DNA of 64,000 nucleotides from Alistipes sp. CAG:831. Lineage in GTDB: Bacteria; Bacteroidota; Bacteroidia; Bacteroidales; UBA932. Location of the stretch: the NCBI GenBank assembly GCA_000432775.1, contig HF990401.1, positions 18,798 through 82,797 on the forward strand, given 5' to 3'. How positions within the stretch are numbered: the stretch's first letter is position 1; each line of letters opens with the position of its first letter. The translations under genes and the position numbers were made by a program. Shown piece by piece: positions 1-8,754 of the stretch. A model generated the notes under the pieces. It searched no databases and had not been told where the DNA came from. It saw only the letters and a program-made list of their open reading frames with translations.

Positions 1-841
1 TCAGACTGCTGCGGCAGGAGGTCACCTCGGCCTTGGCCTGCAGGGCAGAAAGGCTCAGCTGCATAAGCTCGGTCTCGGATATCTGTCCTATGGTCCGCCG
101 CTCCTTGGCGATGGCATAGAGCTTGTCGGCGTTCTCGAGGTTCTGCTCGGCTATCTTGAGGTTCTCCACGGCGAGGATATAATTGAAAAAATAAGTGACC
201 GTATTCATCTTGACTGTCTCCATATCCTCGATGTAGGCGGCCCGTGACTCGGCGTAACGCACAGGTTCAATCTTCTTGTCCCAACGGAAGGTGTTGACGG
301 AAAACAGAGGCTGGTTGAGGGTCAATGCCACAGGCGCGGCCATGAACTCGTTGTATCCGTCCGTTCCGAGCTGCCGCGTCATGTCCAGGCCGGTGGTCAG
401 GGAGACAGTACCTCCGGTAAACGGAATGTTCTGGGTCACGGACAGTTCTCCGGTAAGTCCCAGCCAGTTGCTGCGCACGTAGCCGTAGGTTCCGTCGGCA
501 TTCTGGTAGGAATTGTAGTTGTTGTTGAATGTCGGGAGAGTGCCGTTGAAAACCAGTTCCGGCAGTCTCTCCGCCTTGTAGGTCCGGTACTGCCAATATG
601 CGCTCTTCAGCTGGTTAAGAGCCACCGCCGCATCCACCGACTGCCCGCAGGCCAGGTCCATCGCCCCCTCTAGGGTCAGCTCCATCACGCCGCCCTCCTG
701 TGTCCCGTCCGTCCCATCCGGGACATTGTCCATTTCCGGCAGGACGCTCTCACCGGCATCCTGCGCCGCCAGTCGCTGCCCCGGCACCGCTGCCAGCAGC
801 ACCGCGATAATCATTGCCGTTTCCCGAAAAACACGTTTCAT
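1..841 (-). CDS. TolC-family outer membrane efflux protein (3' end cut by window)
   Basis: Outer membrane channel of a tripartite efflux pump, open at base 1, so only the first 280 residues are visible. It starts at the ATG at 841 with a signal peptide (MKRVFRETAMIIAVLLAAVP, then a cleavage region near LAAQ). A helix-rich region follows, with the alternating beta and coiled-coil pattern of TolC proteins, for example the VENLKIAEQNLENADKLYAI stretch near residue 240. It is the last visible gene of the minus-strand ABC efflux operon, 31 bases after the decayed permease remnant. It probably completes the exporter formed by the FtsX-type permeases, the ATPase at 1437-2102 and the membrane fusion protein at 7413-8672. 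Family assignment is firm; the substrate is unknown. Confidence 0.85.
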   Translation of the reverse strand, partial: MKRVFRETAMIIAVLLAAVPGQRLAAQDAGESVLPEMDNVPDGTDGTQEGGVMELTLEGAMDLACGQSVDAAVALNQLKSAYWQYRTYKAERLPELVFNGTLPTFNNNYNSYQNADGTYGYVRSNWLGLTGELSVTQNIPFTGGTVSLTTGLDMTRQLGTDGYNEFMAAPVALTLNQPLFSVNTFRWDKKIEPVRYAESRAAYIEDMETVKMNTVTYFFNYILAVENLKIAEQNLENADKLYAIAKERRTIGQISETELMQLSLSALQAKAEVTSCRSSL

Positions 842-872
842 TTTATTCGCACTTTAACATTTTGATTACTAT

Positions 873-1424
873 TCAAATATCTACTCTTCCCTGAGCGCTT
901 CCGAAGGCCGCATCCTCGGTGCCGAAGCATCTGCGTGCCGTAGTGGCGGACAGCACCGCCTCGGGGAGTGCCGGATTCCATTCTCCGGAAGGGGCCCTGC
1001 CGGAAATGAACTCGAACTGACAGACTTCCCAGAAGCCGTCATCCACATACAGTTCAGGAACGGTGACAATCCCTCTGCCCGGAACTTCCAGATCCACTCC
1101 CTTGGTCAGACCGGAATAGGTAATCACGGCCGTATTCTCCACCCCATCAATACCGGCATCCTCCAACAGGGCTGCGAAACGGGAGCTGACCATAGTATTC
1201 AGCTTGGGATTCCCGTCCTCATCACACAGGAGTACGCTGCCTATGAGCATCATTCTGTCACGGTCTCTTTCAGGGTAAATACTTCTGGAAGCCATCAGGA
1301 CAAACATCAGAAACGCCATGATGAAAGCCATGGACAGAGTGACGCCCACTATGTAAAGCAGGCTGTACTGCCGGTTCTTAAGCATTATCTGCCAGCTCTG
1401 GCGGAGGTAAACGGGGAGTTTCAT
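873..1424 (-). pseudogene. Remnant of an FtsX/MacB-type permease pair (A-type N-terminus joined to B-type C-terminus)
   Basis: The 183-residue frame starts like the A-type permeases of this operon (MKLPVYLRQSW, one membrane segment near 20-42, the YPERDRDRMM motif) and keeps the periplasmic domain up to FGTEDA. In intact paralogues that point is followed by a VGE motif and about 250 more residues. Here the frame runs off to a stop at 873. Shifting one frame gives PSEALREE and a stop at 881, which matches the last residues of the B-type permeases (VEALRDE, ADVLKDE). The simplest reading is one deletion that removed the rest of an A gene and nearly all of the following B gene. The FtsX domain is gone, so transport function is unlikely. 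A short membrane-anchored protein could still be made. Confidence 0.8.
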
Positions 1425-1436
1425 TTTTTCTCTTTT

Positions 1437-2102
1437 TTATCCGATGATACGGCCGTCGAGCATACGGACGATGCGGTCGGTCTGCTTGGCCTGGGACTCG
1501 TTGTGGGTCACCATCAGGATGGTCTTGCCGCGCTGCTTGTTGACCTCGTGCAGGAGCTCCATGACCTCGGCACCCATCTTGGAGTCCAGGTTACCGGTGG
1601 GCTCGTCCGCCAGGATGATGGAGGGGTCGCCGACCAGGGCGCGGGCGATGGCCACCCTCTGGCACTGACCGCCGGAGAGCTGCGAGGGGAAATGCTTTAC
1701 CCTGTGGCTCAGGCCCACGGCCTCGATCATCTTGAGGGCACGCTCCTTGCGCTCGGTCGCACCCATCCTGCGGTACAGCAGGGGCATCTGCACGTTGTCC
1801 AGGACATTGAGCGAGGGGATCAGGTGGAAGCTCTGGAAGACAAATCCGAGCTCGGTGTTGCGGAAGCGGGCGGCCTCCCGGGCATTGAGGCCCGAGACGG
1901 GCTTGCCGTGCAGCTCCACGGTACCGGAAGAGGGCTCGTCGAGCAGTCCGGCGATGTTGAGCAGGGTGGACTTGCCGCAGCCGGAGGGACCCATGATACT
2001 TACAAATTCTCCTTCGCGCACTTCGAGATTGATGTTGTCGAGAGCCATGGTCTCGATCTCGGAGGTTCTGTAGATTTTGGAAATTTCGATAAGCTTGATC
2101 AT
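1437..2102 (-). CDS. ABC exporter ATP-binding protein, LolD/MacB type
   Basis: Cytoplasmic ATPase of 221 residues. Walker A GPSGCGKST is at 38-46, the Q-loop glutamine near 90, signature LSGGQ at 142-146, Walker B IILADE at 162-167 followed by PTGNLDS, and the H-loop histidine at 200. Sequence and length match the LolD/MacB ATPases that drive FtsX-like permeases in extrusion from or across the periplasm. It is the only ATPase in an operon with three complete permease pairs, so it presumably serves all of them. It lies between the permease gene at 2150-3445 and the broken pair at 873-1424, in the same direction. Family is certain; the exported substrate is not known. Confidence 0.93.
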   Translation of the reverse strand: MIKLIEISKIYRTSEIETMALDNINLEVREGEFVSIMGPSGCGKSTLLNIAGLLDEPSSGTVELHGKPVSGLNAREAARFRNTELGFVFQSFHLIPSLNVLDNVQMPLLYRRMGATERKERALKMIEAVGLSHRVKHFPSQLSGGQCQRVAIARALVGDPSIILADEPTGNLDSKMGAEVMELLHEVNKQRGKTILMVTHNESQAKQTDRIVRMLDGRIIG

Positions 2103-2149
2103 AATTCTTAAATTTTATTTGTTTTTAAATATTTTCAAAAAGTTAAAAT

Positions 2150-3445
2150 TTACTCGTCCTTCAGCACATCGGCGGGCGACTCCTTCAGGGCCCCGGCGAC
2201 AGGGACAATGGTCGAGAGGGTCACTACCACCAGCAGCAGCCCGGCCACTATGCCGGCCACCGCGAGGAAGTGCAGGGCCGGCTCGAACAGCACCGGCAGG
2301 CTCTCCTTGGTCACATTCAGCACATAATAGGAGGAGAGTCCCGGAGCGCAGAAGTCAATTTTGCCGAAGATCAGCACATTCAGCACTATCAGCAGTCCCA
2401 CTATGAGCGAGGCGGCAAAGAGGATCCACACCTCCGCAAGCTGCGTCAGCATGATGCTGCCGGCAGAGCCGCCCATGGCCCGGCGCACGCCCGTCTCTCC
2501 GCGTCTCTCACGGGTCCGCAGCCATGCGAAAGAGGCCACTCCTATTAGGATGCACACCAAAAGGAAGATGAAGAGGGCCCGCCACATAAAGGTGTCAGTA
2601 ACGGCTGATTCCAGGTTCTCCTCCAGCGGCATGACGGAAGCCACCCTCCAGTTGCCGAAAGCGAGGTCCTCCCTCCAGGTCTTCTTGGCCTGCTGTATGA
2701 AGGCTTCCTCGTCCACACCTGGAGCAACACGGAATATCCACACTAAGGACATTCCCTCATCGAGAGCCACGATATCGGAACCGGCATACATCACGAAACT
2801 CCGGTACTCCTTGTCCTTTTCCACTTTCACGGGAGCTATTACACCGGATACGCGCCAGCCGTATTCCTGGTAAGTGCTGAACTGTGAAAGCCGGCGGCCT
2901 ACGGGATTCTCCCCCGGGAAAAGGGCCTGAGCCAGATCCTCCGTGATAATCACGGTGTTCGGAAGGTCCTCTATCGGAGCACCTTGCGGCCATACCTGAC
3001 GGTATCCCAGAAGTTCCAGGTCACTTGCCCCTGCCTCTCGGATGTGATAGGCGTAGGAATAACCATACCTGTTTACAGTATCTACCATAATTGCCCTGTT
3101 ATAATTGCTGTAATTCAATCCGGGGAGAGTAGCCCCCACCGGAGCCGCGTCCTGTACCTCGGGCATCTCCCTGAGAGCGTTGCCTATACGGTGGAAATCC
3201 ACGGACCTCTGCTCCGGAGTGTCCATCTCCGGGCGGTAGCCGTTCTGTCCATCACTCAGGCGGTTCAGCGAGACGGCATACACTCCGTCGGTCTCATAGC
3301 CGTCCGGCAGGGAAGTCCTGTAAATACCCGGCCATACGGCATTGACTAAGAACCATGAGGCTGCCGCGATGAGGGTCATCTCCACGAAGAGCCACGCATT
3401 GCCGCGGCGGTAGAACCAGAGTTGTTTGAGTATCTGTTTAAACAT
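2150..3445 (-). CDS. FtsX/MacB-type ABC permease, B-type subunit (copy 1)
   Basis: Inner-membrane permease of 431 residues with no ATPase domain. Membrane segment 1 is at about 18-38, followed by a large periplasmic MacB-like domain to about 285. Three more segments lie at about 289-309, 336-360 and 391-415. The loop after segment 2 carries ERRGETGVRRAMG (313-325), the motif of MacB/FtsX permeases. The C-terminus SPADVLKDE is typical of the B-type proteins here. The gene starts 7 bases after its A-type partner (3453-4769), and the two probably form a heterodimer with the ATPase at 1437-2102. It is clearly related to the products of 4788-6086 and 8755-10077. Confidence 0.88.
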   Translation of the reverse strand: MFKQILKQLWFYRRGNAWLFVEMTLIAAASWFLVNAVWPGIYRTSLPDGYETDGVYAVSLNRLSDGQNGYRPEMDTPEQRSVDFHRIGNALREMPEVQDAAPVGATLPGLNYSNYNRAIMVDTVNRYGYSYAYHIREAGASDLELLGYRQVWPQGAPIEDLPNTVIITEDLAQALFPGENPVGRRLSQFSTYQEYGWRVSGVIAPVKVEKDKEYRSFVMYAGSDIVALDEGMSLVWIFRVAPGVDEEAFIQQAKKTWREDLAFGNWRVASVMPLEENLESAVTDTFMWRALFIFLLVCILIGVASFAWLRTRERRGETGVRRAMGGSAGSIMLTQLAEVWILFAASLIVGLLIVLNVLIFGKIDFCAPGLSSYYVLNVTKESLPVLFEPALHFLAVAGIVAGLLLVVVTLSTIVPVAGALKESPADVLKDE

Positions 3446-3452
3446 AATCCAA

Positions 3453-4769
3453 TTACTTTACAGAGTTCAACGAATCCGTGATGGGCCGGCGGATAACCTT
3501 GAAGGCAGGTATCAGCGCCGAGACGATATTGAGCACCAGCACTATGGCCAGCAGCAGCACATACAGCTTGAGTTTGAAGAAATCCCTAACGGAGAATACC
3601 GCCGCCTCCACCTTCTCCATGGAGAAAGCCATAGCCATGGCCTCTCCGGGCACCATGCCGTTGAACTGCTCCGAGAACACGCCCAGGAGCACGTACGAGA
3701 GCACCAGCCCGAGCACTCCCCCGAGCAGGGTCAGCAGCAGGTTCTCGCCCGTAATCTGCTGAAGCACATCTCCGCGCCAGGCCCCGAAAGACTTGCGCAC
3801 TCCGAACTCGCTCATGCGGGCCTCCATCCGGGAGCCCACCATGCCCGAAAGATTGATCATCGGTATCAGCAGGATGAAGAACATGATGCCTATCCCTATC
3901 CATGTGAACGAGGCCGATGTCATGCCCGTCCACCTCAGGGCCATCTCCCTTACCGAGGGAATCCCTGACTGAAAGGACAACTCATACTCCACGTCCGAGC
4001 CGTTGTTGTACCTTTCGAGCCTGTCCTCCAACGTCTTCCGTATAGTCCCGAAGTCACTCCTGTCCCGGGCCAGCAGATACACGAAGTACTCTCCCATCAT
4101 GGTAGGACGGCCTATCCACTGCTCGAGAGAACTTCTGGAATCTCCCTCCAGATCCGGCAGCCACAGCTGGGAGAAGGCCAGCGAAGCCGTCTGCGGCACA
4201 TCCCGCACCACTCCGCACACCCTGTATTCCTTGCTGTCGATGAAGAGCCTCTCCCCCACTATATCCTCCCTGCCGTACAGAGTCCTGGCTAACGACTCGC
4301 AGATGACCGCCTCGGGAGCAGCCTGATTGTAGCTCGTCTCCGAGAGGGCGTGCCCGTAAAGGAAGTCGAAGCCGAAGACCTTCCAGTACTCCATATCCAC
4401 GTCCGAGGCCACGCTGCCGACCGCCTCACCTAAGTCATTGGCCACTACCGCGTCTCTAAATGCCACGGTTGTCAGAGTCTCCAGCCCCTCCACCGGCTCG
4501 TTGCGTATGAAGCGGTCGACGAACGCCTGGCTGACCATCGCATTGGATCCGCCCTGAGAGCCCTTCTGAGACTCCATAAAGGTAGGAATCACCAGCATCC
4601 GATCCCTGTTCACCTCCGGATAGGAGTTGTCGAAGTGCATCGACTGCACCGTCAGCCAGGCCATCACCAGCGCCAGCGAGAAGCCCGTACCGATGATGTA
4701 AACCGCGCTGTACACCCTGTCCTTGCGCAGGTTGTACCACGATTCTTTCAGATACATTCCAAGTTTCAT
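3453..4769 (-). CDS. FtsX/MacB-type ABC permease, A-type subunit (copy 1)
   Basis: Inner-membrane permease of 438 residues. The first membrane segment is at about 21-42, then a periplasmic domain containing GREDIVGERLF and YRVCGVVRDVP. The FtsX part follows, with segments near 282-304, 330-360 and 395-425. The cytoplasmic motif RMEARMSEFGVRKSFGA follows segment 2, and the tail is RRPITDSLN. A-type proteins begin MKLxxYxxxSWxNLR and differ consistently from the B-type partners. It is paired with the gene at 2150-3445 downstream and follows the second pair (B gene 4788-6086). Role inferred: half of a heterodimeric MacB-like exporter. Confidence 0.88.
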   Translation of the reverse strand: MKLGMYLKESWYNLRKDRVYSAVYIIGTGFSLALVMAWLTVQSMHFDNSYPEVNRDRMLVIPTFMESQKGSQGGSNAMVSQAFVDRFIRNEPVEGLETLTTVAFRDAVVANDLGEAVGSVASDVDMEYWKVFGFDFLYGHALSETSYNQAAPEAVICESLARTLYGREDIVGERLFIDSKEYRVCGVVRDVPQTASLAFSQLWLPDLEGDSRSSLEQWIGRPTMMGEYFVYLLARDRSDFGTIRKTLEDRLERYNNGSDVEYELSFQSGIPSVREMALRWTGMTSASFTWIGIGIMFFILLIPMINLSGMVGSRMEARMSEFGVRKSFGAWRGDVLQQITGENLLLTLLGGVLGLVLSYVLLGVFSEQFNGMVPGEAMAMAFSMEKVEAAVFSVRDFFKLKLYVLLLAIVLVLNIVSALIPAFKVIRRPITDSLNSVK

Positions 4770-4787
4770 ATATTGTCCTTTTAAATA

Positions 4788-6086
4788 TTATTCGTCCTTT
4801 AAAATATCGGCCGTCCGCTCCCTCAGGGCCTTGCCGAGGGGAATGAGGGCCGCGAGAGTCACCGCCGCCAGCAGCACCGCCGTCACTATCCCGGCCACCG
4901 CGAGGAAATGCACCGTCGGGTCGTAGAGCAGCGGCAGGCTGTCGCGCACCGACTGCAGGGTCATCGAGGAGCCGCCGGTAATGCTGATTTTAGCGATCAA
5001 TATGATATTGGCCGTCAGAATCCAGCCAAGGACCGCCGCAGCGGCATAGACTATCCAGGCCTCCCCCAGCTGCTGCAGGGCAATCCTCCAGGCCGTCGAG
5101 CCCATGGCCCGCCGCACTCCTATTTCGGGGCGCCGCATCCTCAGCCTGAGCCAGCTGAAGGAAGCCGCGGCGATGAGCACATTGACCACCAGAAACACCC
5201 AGAGGGCCTTCCACTTAAAGTTGTCCAGGAAAATGTATTTCTGCATAAACTCCGGCATCGGGGTCACGGAGGACACCCGCCAGTTGCCGTAGGGCATCTC
5301 CCGCTCCCAGGTCCGGCCGGCCCGTTCTGTGAAGCTGTCCGCATCCACTCCCGGACGGAGACGGAATATAAAGCAGGGCGGGGCGTAAGGGGCTTGAAGC
5401 ATATTGGGATAGGCATACAGTACCATCGGGCGGGGCTCCTCGGTAAGGCTGTGCTTGATAGGCTCCACCACCCCGGATATCACCCAGCTGTACTGGCTTA
5501 CGGCCTTCGGAGAGGTCGAGGCATCTGAAAACCGGCGGCCTACGGGATTCTCTCCGGGGAAAAGCAGCTGCGCCAGATCGGAGGATATCACGCAGGTTCC
5601 GGGTGCATCCTCTATCGGGGCTTTCTCCGGCCATACCTGACGGTAGCCCATGAGCTCCATATCCGGTTCTCCGGCCTGACGTGAATGAAGACTAAATTCT
5701 ATATACGCTCCGGCTGTGTCCATGGGATACTGCATATTGGCGGTATAAGTACTGAGGCCGGGTAAGGACATGCCCGTAACAGCGCATGCACTCACTTCCT
5801 GCTTCTGGCGGAGGGCCTGCCCGAAGCGGGCAAGGGCCGCGGCACTGGCCTCGTATGTATCGTTATCGGCTGCGTAGCCGGGCTGGCCGTCACTCAGCGG
5901 CTCCATCTCGGCGATATACACCCCTTCATAATCATATCCGTATGGCGTGGAATGCGCACGGTAATGTGCGGTCCATATCTCGTTGACCAGGAACCACGAG
6001 GTTATGAATATCACTACGAGCTCGCACAGCAGCCACAGACTGCTGCGGCGGTAGTACCATATCTGTGATAGTATCTGTCTAAGCAT
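4788..6086 (-). CDS. FtsX/MacB-type ABC permease, B-type subunit (copy 2)
   Basis: Permease of 432 residues starting MLRQILSQIWYYRRSSLWLL. One N-terminal membrane segment and a long periplasmic domain precede three C-terminal segments. The FtsX loop motif reads RMRRPEIGVRRAMGST and the tail TADILKDE, as in the other B-type copies. Periplasmic landmarks shared with copy 1 include YRQVWPEKAPIEDAP and LLFPGENPVGRRFS. It starts 6 bases after the A-type gene at 6093-7409. Probably the second heterodimeric permease of the operon; divergence in the periplasmic domain suggests a different cargo or partner surface. Confidence 0.88.
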   Translation of the reverse strand: MLRQILSQIWYYRRSSLWLLCELVVIFITSWFLVNEIWTAHYRAHSTPYGYDYEGVYIAEMEPLSDGQPGYAADNDTYEASAAALARFGQALRQKQEVSACAVTGMSLPGLSTYTANMQYPMDTAGAYIEFSLHSRQAGEPDMELMGYRQVWPEKAPIEDAPGTCVISSDLAQLLFPGENPVGRRFSDASTSPKAVSQYSWVISGVVEPIKHSLTEEPRPMVLYAYPNMLQAPYAPPCFIFRLRPGVDADSFTERAGRTWEREMPYGNWRVSSVTPMPEFMQKYIFLDNFKWKALWVFLVVNVLIAAASFSWLRLRMRRPEIGVRRAMGSTAWRIALQQLGEAWIVYAAAAVLGWILTANIILIAKISITGGSSMTLQSVRDSLPLLYDPTVHFLAVAGIVTAVLLAAVTLAALIPLGKALRERTADILKDE

Positions 6087-6092
6087 AGCGGA

Positions 6093-7409
6093 TTATCTTT
6101 GAGAGTTCAACGATTCGGTGATGGGACGGCGGATGACCTTGGATGCGGGCACAAGGGCCGAAAGCAGGTTGACCACCAGCACAAGCGCCAGCAGCAGAAG
6201 ATACAGGCTGACTTTGAAGAAGCTCCGGAAGGTAAATGCAGGAGCCGGGATAAATTCGAGATATCCGAATTCTACCATGGAGTTCAGCGGCAGCAGGTCG
6301 TAGAGCTCATCCTGCAGCAGGTACAGCAGAAGGTAGGACAGCAGCAGGCCGACCGCTCCCCCGATAAGGGTCAGCAGCAGATTTTCCCCGACAATCTGCC
6401 GGACTATCGCTCCGCGCCAGGCTCCGAAGGACTTGCGGACTCCGAACTCGGCCATGCGGGCCTCCATTCCGGAGCCGGTCATCCCCGAGAGATTGAACAC
6501 CGGAACGAGGAGCACCAGCAGCACCACTCCCACTCCTATCCAGGTATAGGCCGCGGCACTGTCATACATGAATATCCTTTCCCACACCGTGGGCATACCG
6601 TACGCCAGGGAGAGTTTCCATGAGGAGACACCGGACTGATTGTACCTGTCTATCCGCTCCTGCATCTCCGAGCGGATGGCGGAAAAGTCCCGGCGGCTGC
6701 CGGCCAGCAGCTCTATCTCGTAGGGGCCTACCATGACATTATTGTCATTGACCAGAGCCCACTCCCTCAACTGCACATCCATCAGCGTAGGCTCAGTGTC
6801 GGGAACCCATATCTGTGCGAATGCGTAGGTGGCCGTCTGGGGAACGTCCCTCACCACTCCGCATATACGGTACTCCTTGTTATTGAAGAAGATGCTCTCT
6901 CCCACCACGTCCTTGCGTCCGAGCAGAGCGGCTGCCGCGGACTCCGCCATCAGTACATCGGGCACATTGCGCAGCGCTCCGTCAGCGGTAATCGGCCCGC
7001 CGTAAAGCACCTCCAGCGGAAATATATCCGTAAAACTGCTGTCGATGAACTCCACTGCCATCTTCAGGGGCTCACCCGCAGAGTTATAGACCTTGAATTC
7101 CTCCGTTTTCACGGCTGTCCACGCCTCCACTCCCGGCAGAGGCTCGGACAGGAACTGAGCGATGAAATCCTTGCTCACAGACTGCTCCATCGAGCTCGTC
7201 GTACCGAGTTCCAGATAGATCAGCGGTATCGAGAGCATCCGGTCCCGGTGCGTCTCAGGATAACTGTTCTGAGTGCGCATGGCCACCACAGTGAGGTAGG
7301 TCATGACCATTGCCAGCGAGAAGGCCACGGCGATGATGTAGACCAGCGTGTAGAGTTTGTCCGAGCGGAGGTTGTGCCACGACTCCCTGAAATATACTCC
7401 GAGTTTCAT
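6093..7409 (-). CDS. FtsX/MacB-type ABC permease, A-type subunit (copy 2)
   Basis: Permease of 438 residues with the A-type start MKLGVYFRESWHNLR, a first membrane segment near 21-42, and the periplasmic motifs LGRKDVVGESIFF and YRICGVVRDVPQTA. The FtsX domain carries GMEARMAEFGVRKSFGAWRG and the end RRPITESLN. It begins 3 bases after the membrane fusion protein gene (7413-8672) and is followed closely by its B-type partner at 4788-6086. It belongs to the same transcription unit. The pairing of A and B subunits is inferred from gene order and co-variation of types, not shown directly. Confidence 0.88.
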   Translation of the reverse strand: MKLGVYFRESWHNLRSDKLYTLVYIIAVAFSLAMVMTYLTVVAMRTQNSYPETHRDRMLSIPLIYLELGTTSSMEQSVSKDFIAQFLSEPLPGVEAWTAVKTEEFKVYNSAGEPLKMAVEFIDSSFTDIFPLEVLYGGPITADGALRNVPDVLMAESAAAALLGRKDVVGESIFFNNKEYRICGVVRDVPQTATYAFAQIWVPDTEPTLMDVQLREWALVNDNNVMVGPYEIELLAGSRRDFSAIRSEMQERIDRYNQSGVSSWKLSLAYGMPTVWERIFMYDSAAAYTWIGVGVVLLVLLVPVFNLSGMTGSGMEARMAEFGVRKSFGAWRGAIVRQIVGENLLLTLIGGAVGLLLSYLLLYLLQDELYDLLPLNSMVEFGYLEFIPAPAFTFRSFFKVSLYLLLLALVLVVNLLSALVPASKVIRRPITESLNSQR

Positions 7410-7412
7410 AAC

Positions 7413-8672
7413 TTATTTCTTTTTAGAGGGTTTGATCTTCAGCTCAGGCTGCTTGGCGTAGTCCTGCATGTCGGAGATGACCACCTGCTCGCCCGGCTCG
7501 ATGCCGGAGATGACCTCCACATAGTCGTAGTTGGCCTCGCCGAGAGCCACGCGGCGGCGGACCAGACGGTCGCCCTCGCGGACGAAGAGGTCGTAATTGC
7601 CCTCACCCTTGTAATATGTGCCCGAGGGCAGACGAAGGACATTCTCGCGGTAGGCGTAGACCACATAGATGTCGCATTTGAGTCCTGAACGGAGAGCCGG
7701 GGCCGACTCGTCGTCGAGCTGTACGGTGAAGGATATCAGGCCGTCGGTTGACATCGGGGAGAGTACCGACACCATGCCTGTGAGGGTGTCCCGTCCGGCC
7801 AGCACTGTGGTGCGGTAGCCCTCGGCTATCTTCCCGGCCTGCATGTCGCCCAGCTCGCCCTCCACCTTGAAACGGGTCAGGTCGGCCAGCATCGCCAGTT
7901 TCTCGCCCTGGCCCACCTGGGCGCCTATCTCGTTGTTGATGTAGGTGAGGGTAGCCGCATACGGAGCCCTGATACCGGCATCGTAGAGCCGGCGGCGGGT
8001 CTGCTCCTTGTTCTTGCGGAAGATGGACAGCTCCAGCTCGGCCACGGCTTCATCAGCGGCGGCCAGATCCCGCTGGTTCTGCAGTTTGCGGCGGTTGTCC
8101 TCCAGCTTGAGCGACGACACCGTGTAGTCCAGCTCGGCCTCGCGCACCTTGTCCGGAGTACCTGCCCCGAGGGAGTCCAGATACTTCTCGTTGCGCAGGG
8201 AAGCCGCCTTGCGGTCCAGCTCCATCTCCTGAATCTCGATATTCATCTCCATCTCCGAGATGCTGTTGCGGTTGGTGATACGCAGCTGTTCCAGTTTCAG
8301 TTCCTTCATCCGCTCCTCATCCAGCATATTGTCGTACTCGGTCTGCACCTCCGAGAGTTCCAGGCGCAACAGGGGTTCACCCGCCTGCACCACCTCTCCG
8401 GCCCGCTTGTAAACCTCCATCACACGGGAGGTAATCGGGGAGTTGATGATCTCCTCGTAGCCCGGCACCACCTTTCCGGTAGCCGACACCGCGAAATCTA
8501 TCGAACCGGTGTCCACCGTTGCCAGCCTCAGGCTGCTCTCCTTTACCGAAGGCTGAATCAGCACTGCCAGCAGCACCACCGCCACCACGACAGCTGCGCC
8601 GCCCGCACTCCAGCGGATGATGACCTTGCGGCGGTCCTGCCATTTTTCTTTTGTTGTAAGTTCTCTATCCAT
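7413..8672 (-). CDS. Membrane fusion protein (periplasmic adaptor, MacA/HlyD type)
   Basis: Adaptor of 419 residues linking inner-membrane permeases to the TolC-type channel. A single membrane anchor spans about 18-40. The half-motif of the lipoyl-like domain (GKVVPGYEEIINSPITSRV) follows near 66-85. A long charged coiled-coil hairpin runs from about 110 to 235, then the second lipoyl half (GIRAPYAATLTYINNEIG), a beta-barrel domain and a membrane-proximal domain (VISGIEPGEQVVIS). The C-terminus is lysine rich. It lies between permease pairs 3 and 2 in the operon. It is the only adaptor here, so it presumably serves every pair. A stem-loop lies just upstream of its start. Confidence 0.9.
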   Translation of the reverse strand: MDRELTTKEKWQDRRKVIIRWSAGGAAVVVAVVLLAVLIQPSVKESSLRLATVDTGSIDFAVSATGKVVPGYEEIINSPITSRVMEVYKRAGEVVQAGEPLLRLELSEVQTEYDNMLDEERMKELKLEQLRITNRNSISEMEMNIEIQEMELDRKAASLRNEKYLDSLGAGTPDKVREAELDYTVSSLKLEDNRRKLQNQRDLAAADEAVAELELSIFRKNKEQTRRRLYDAGIRAPYAATLTYINNEIGAQVGQGEKLAMLADLTRFKVEGELGDMQAGKIAEGYRTTVLAGRDTLTGMVSVLSPMSTDGLISFTVQLDDESAPALRSGLKCDIYVVYAYRENVLRLPSGTYYKGEGNYDLFVREGDRLVRRRVALGEANYDYVEVISGIEPGEQVVISDMQDYAKQPELKIKPSKKK

Positions 8673-8695
8673 CTGTACTTTTAATCTTCTTTTAA

Positions 8696-8724
8696 ATCCT
8701 CCCCCTCTTCATCAGGAGGAGGAT
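8696..8724 (-). other. Stem-loop between permease and adaptor genes inside the efflux operon
   Basis: Arms ATCCTCC and GGAGGAGGAT enclose a short loop in the 82-base gap between the B-type permease (ends 8755) and the adaptor gene (starts 8672). No T-run follows on the minus strand, so it is a poor terminator. It could be an RNA processing or stability element, or mask the adaptor's translation start. Seen directly; any function is a guess. Confidence 0.4.
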
Positions 8725-8754
8725 ACGTTCACTTGTTTATTAACCTTAAAAAAT

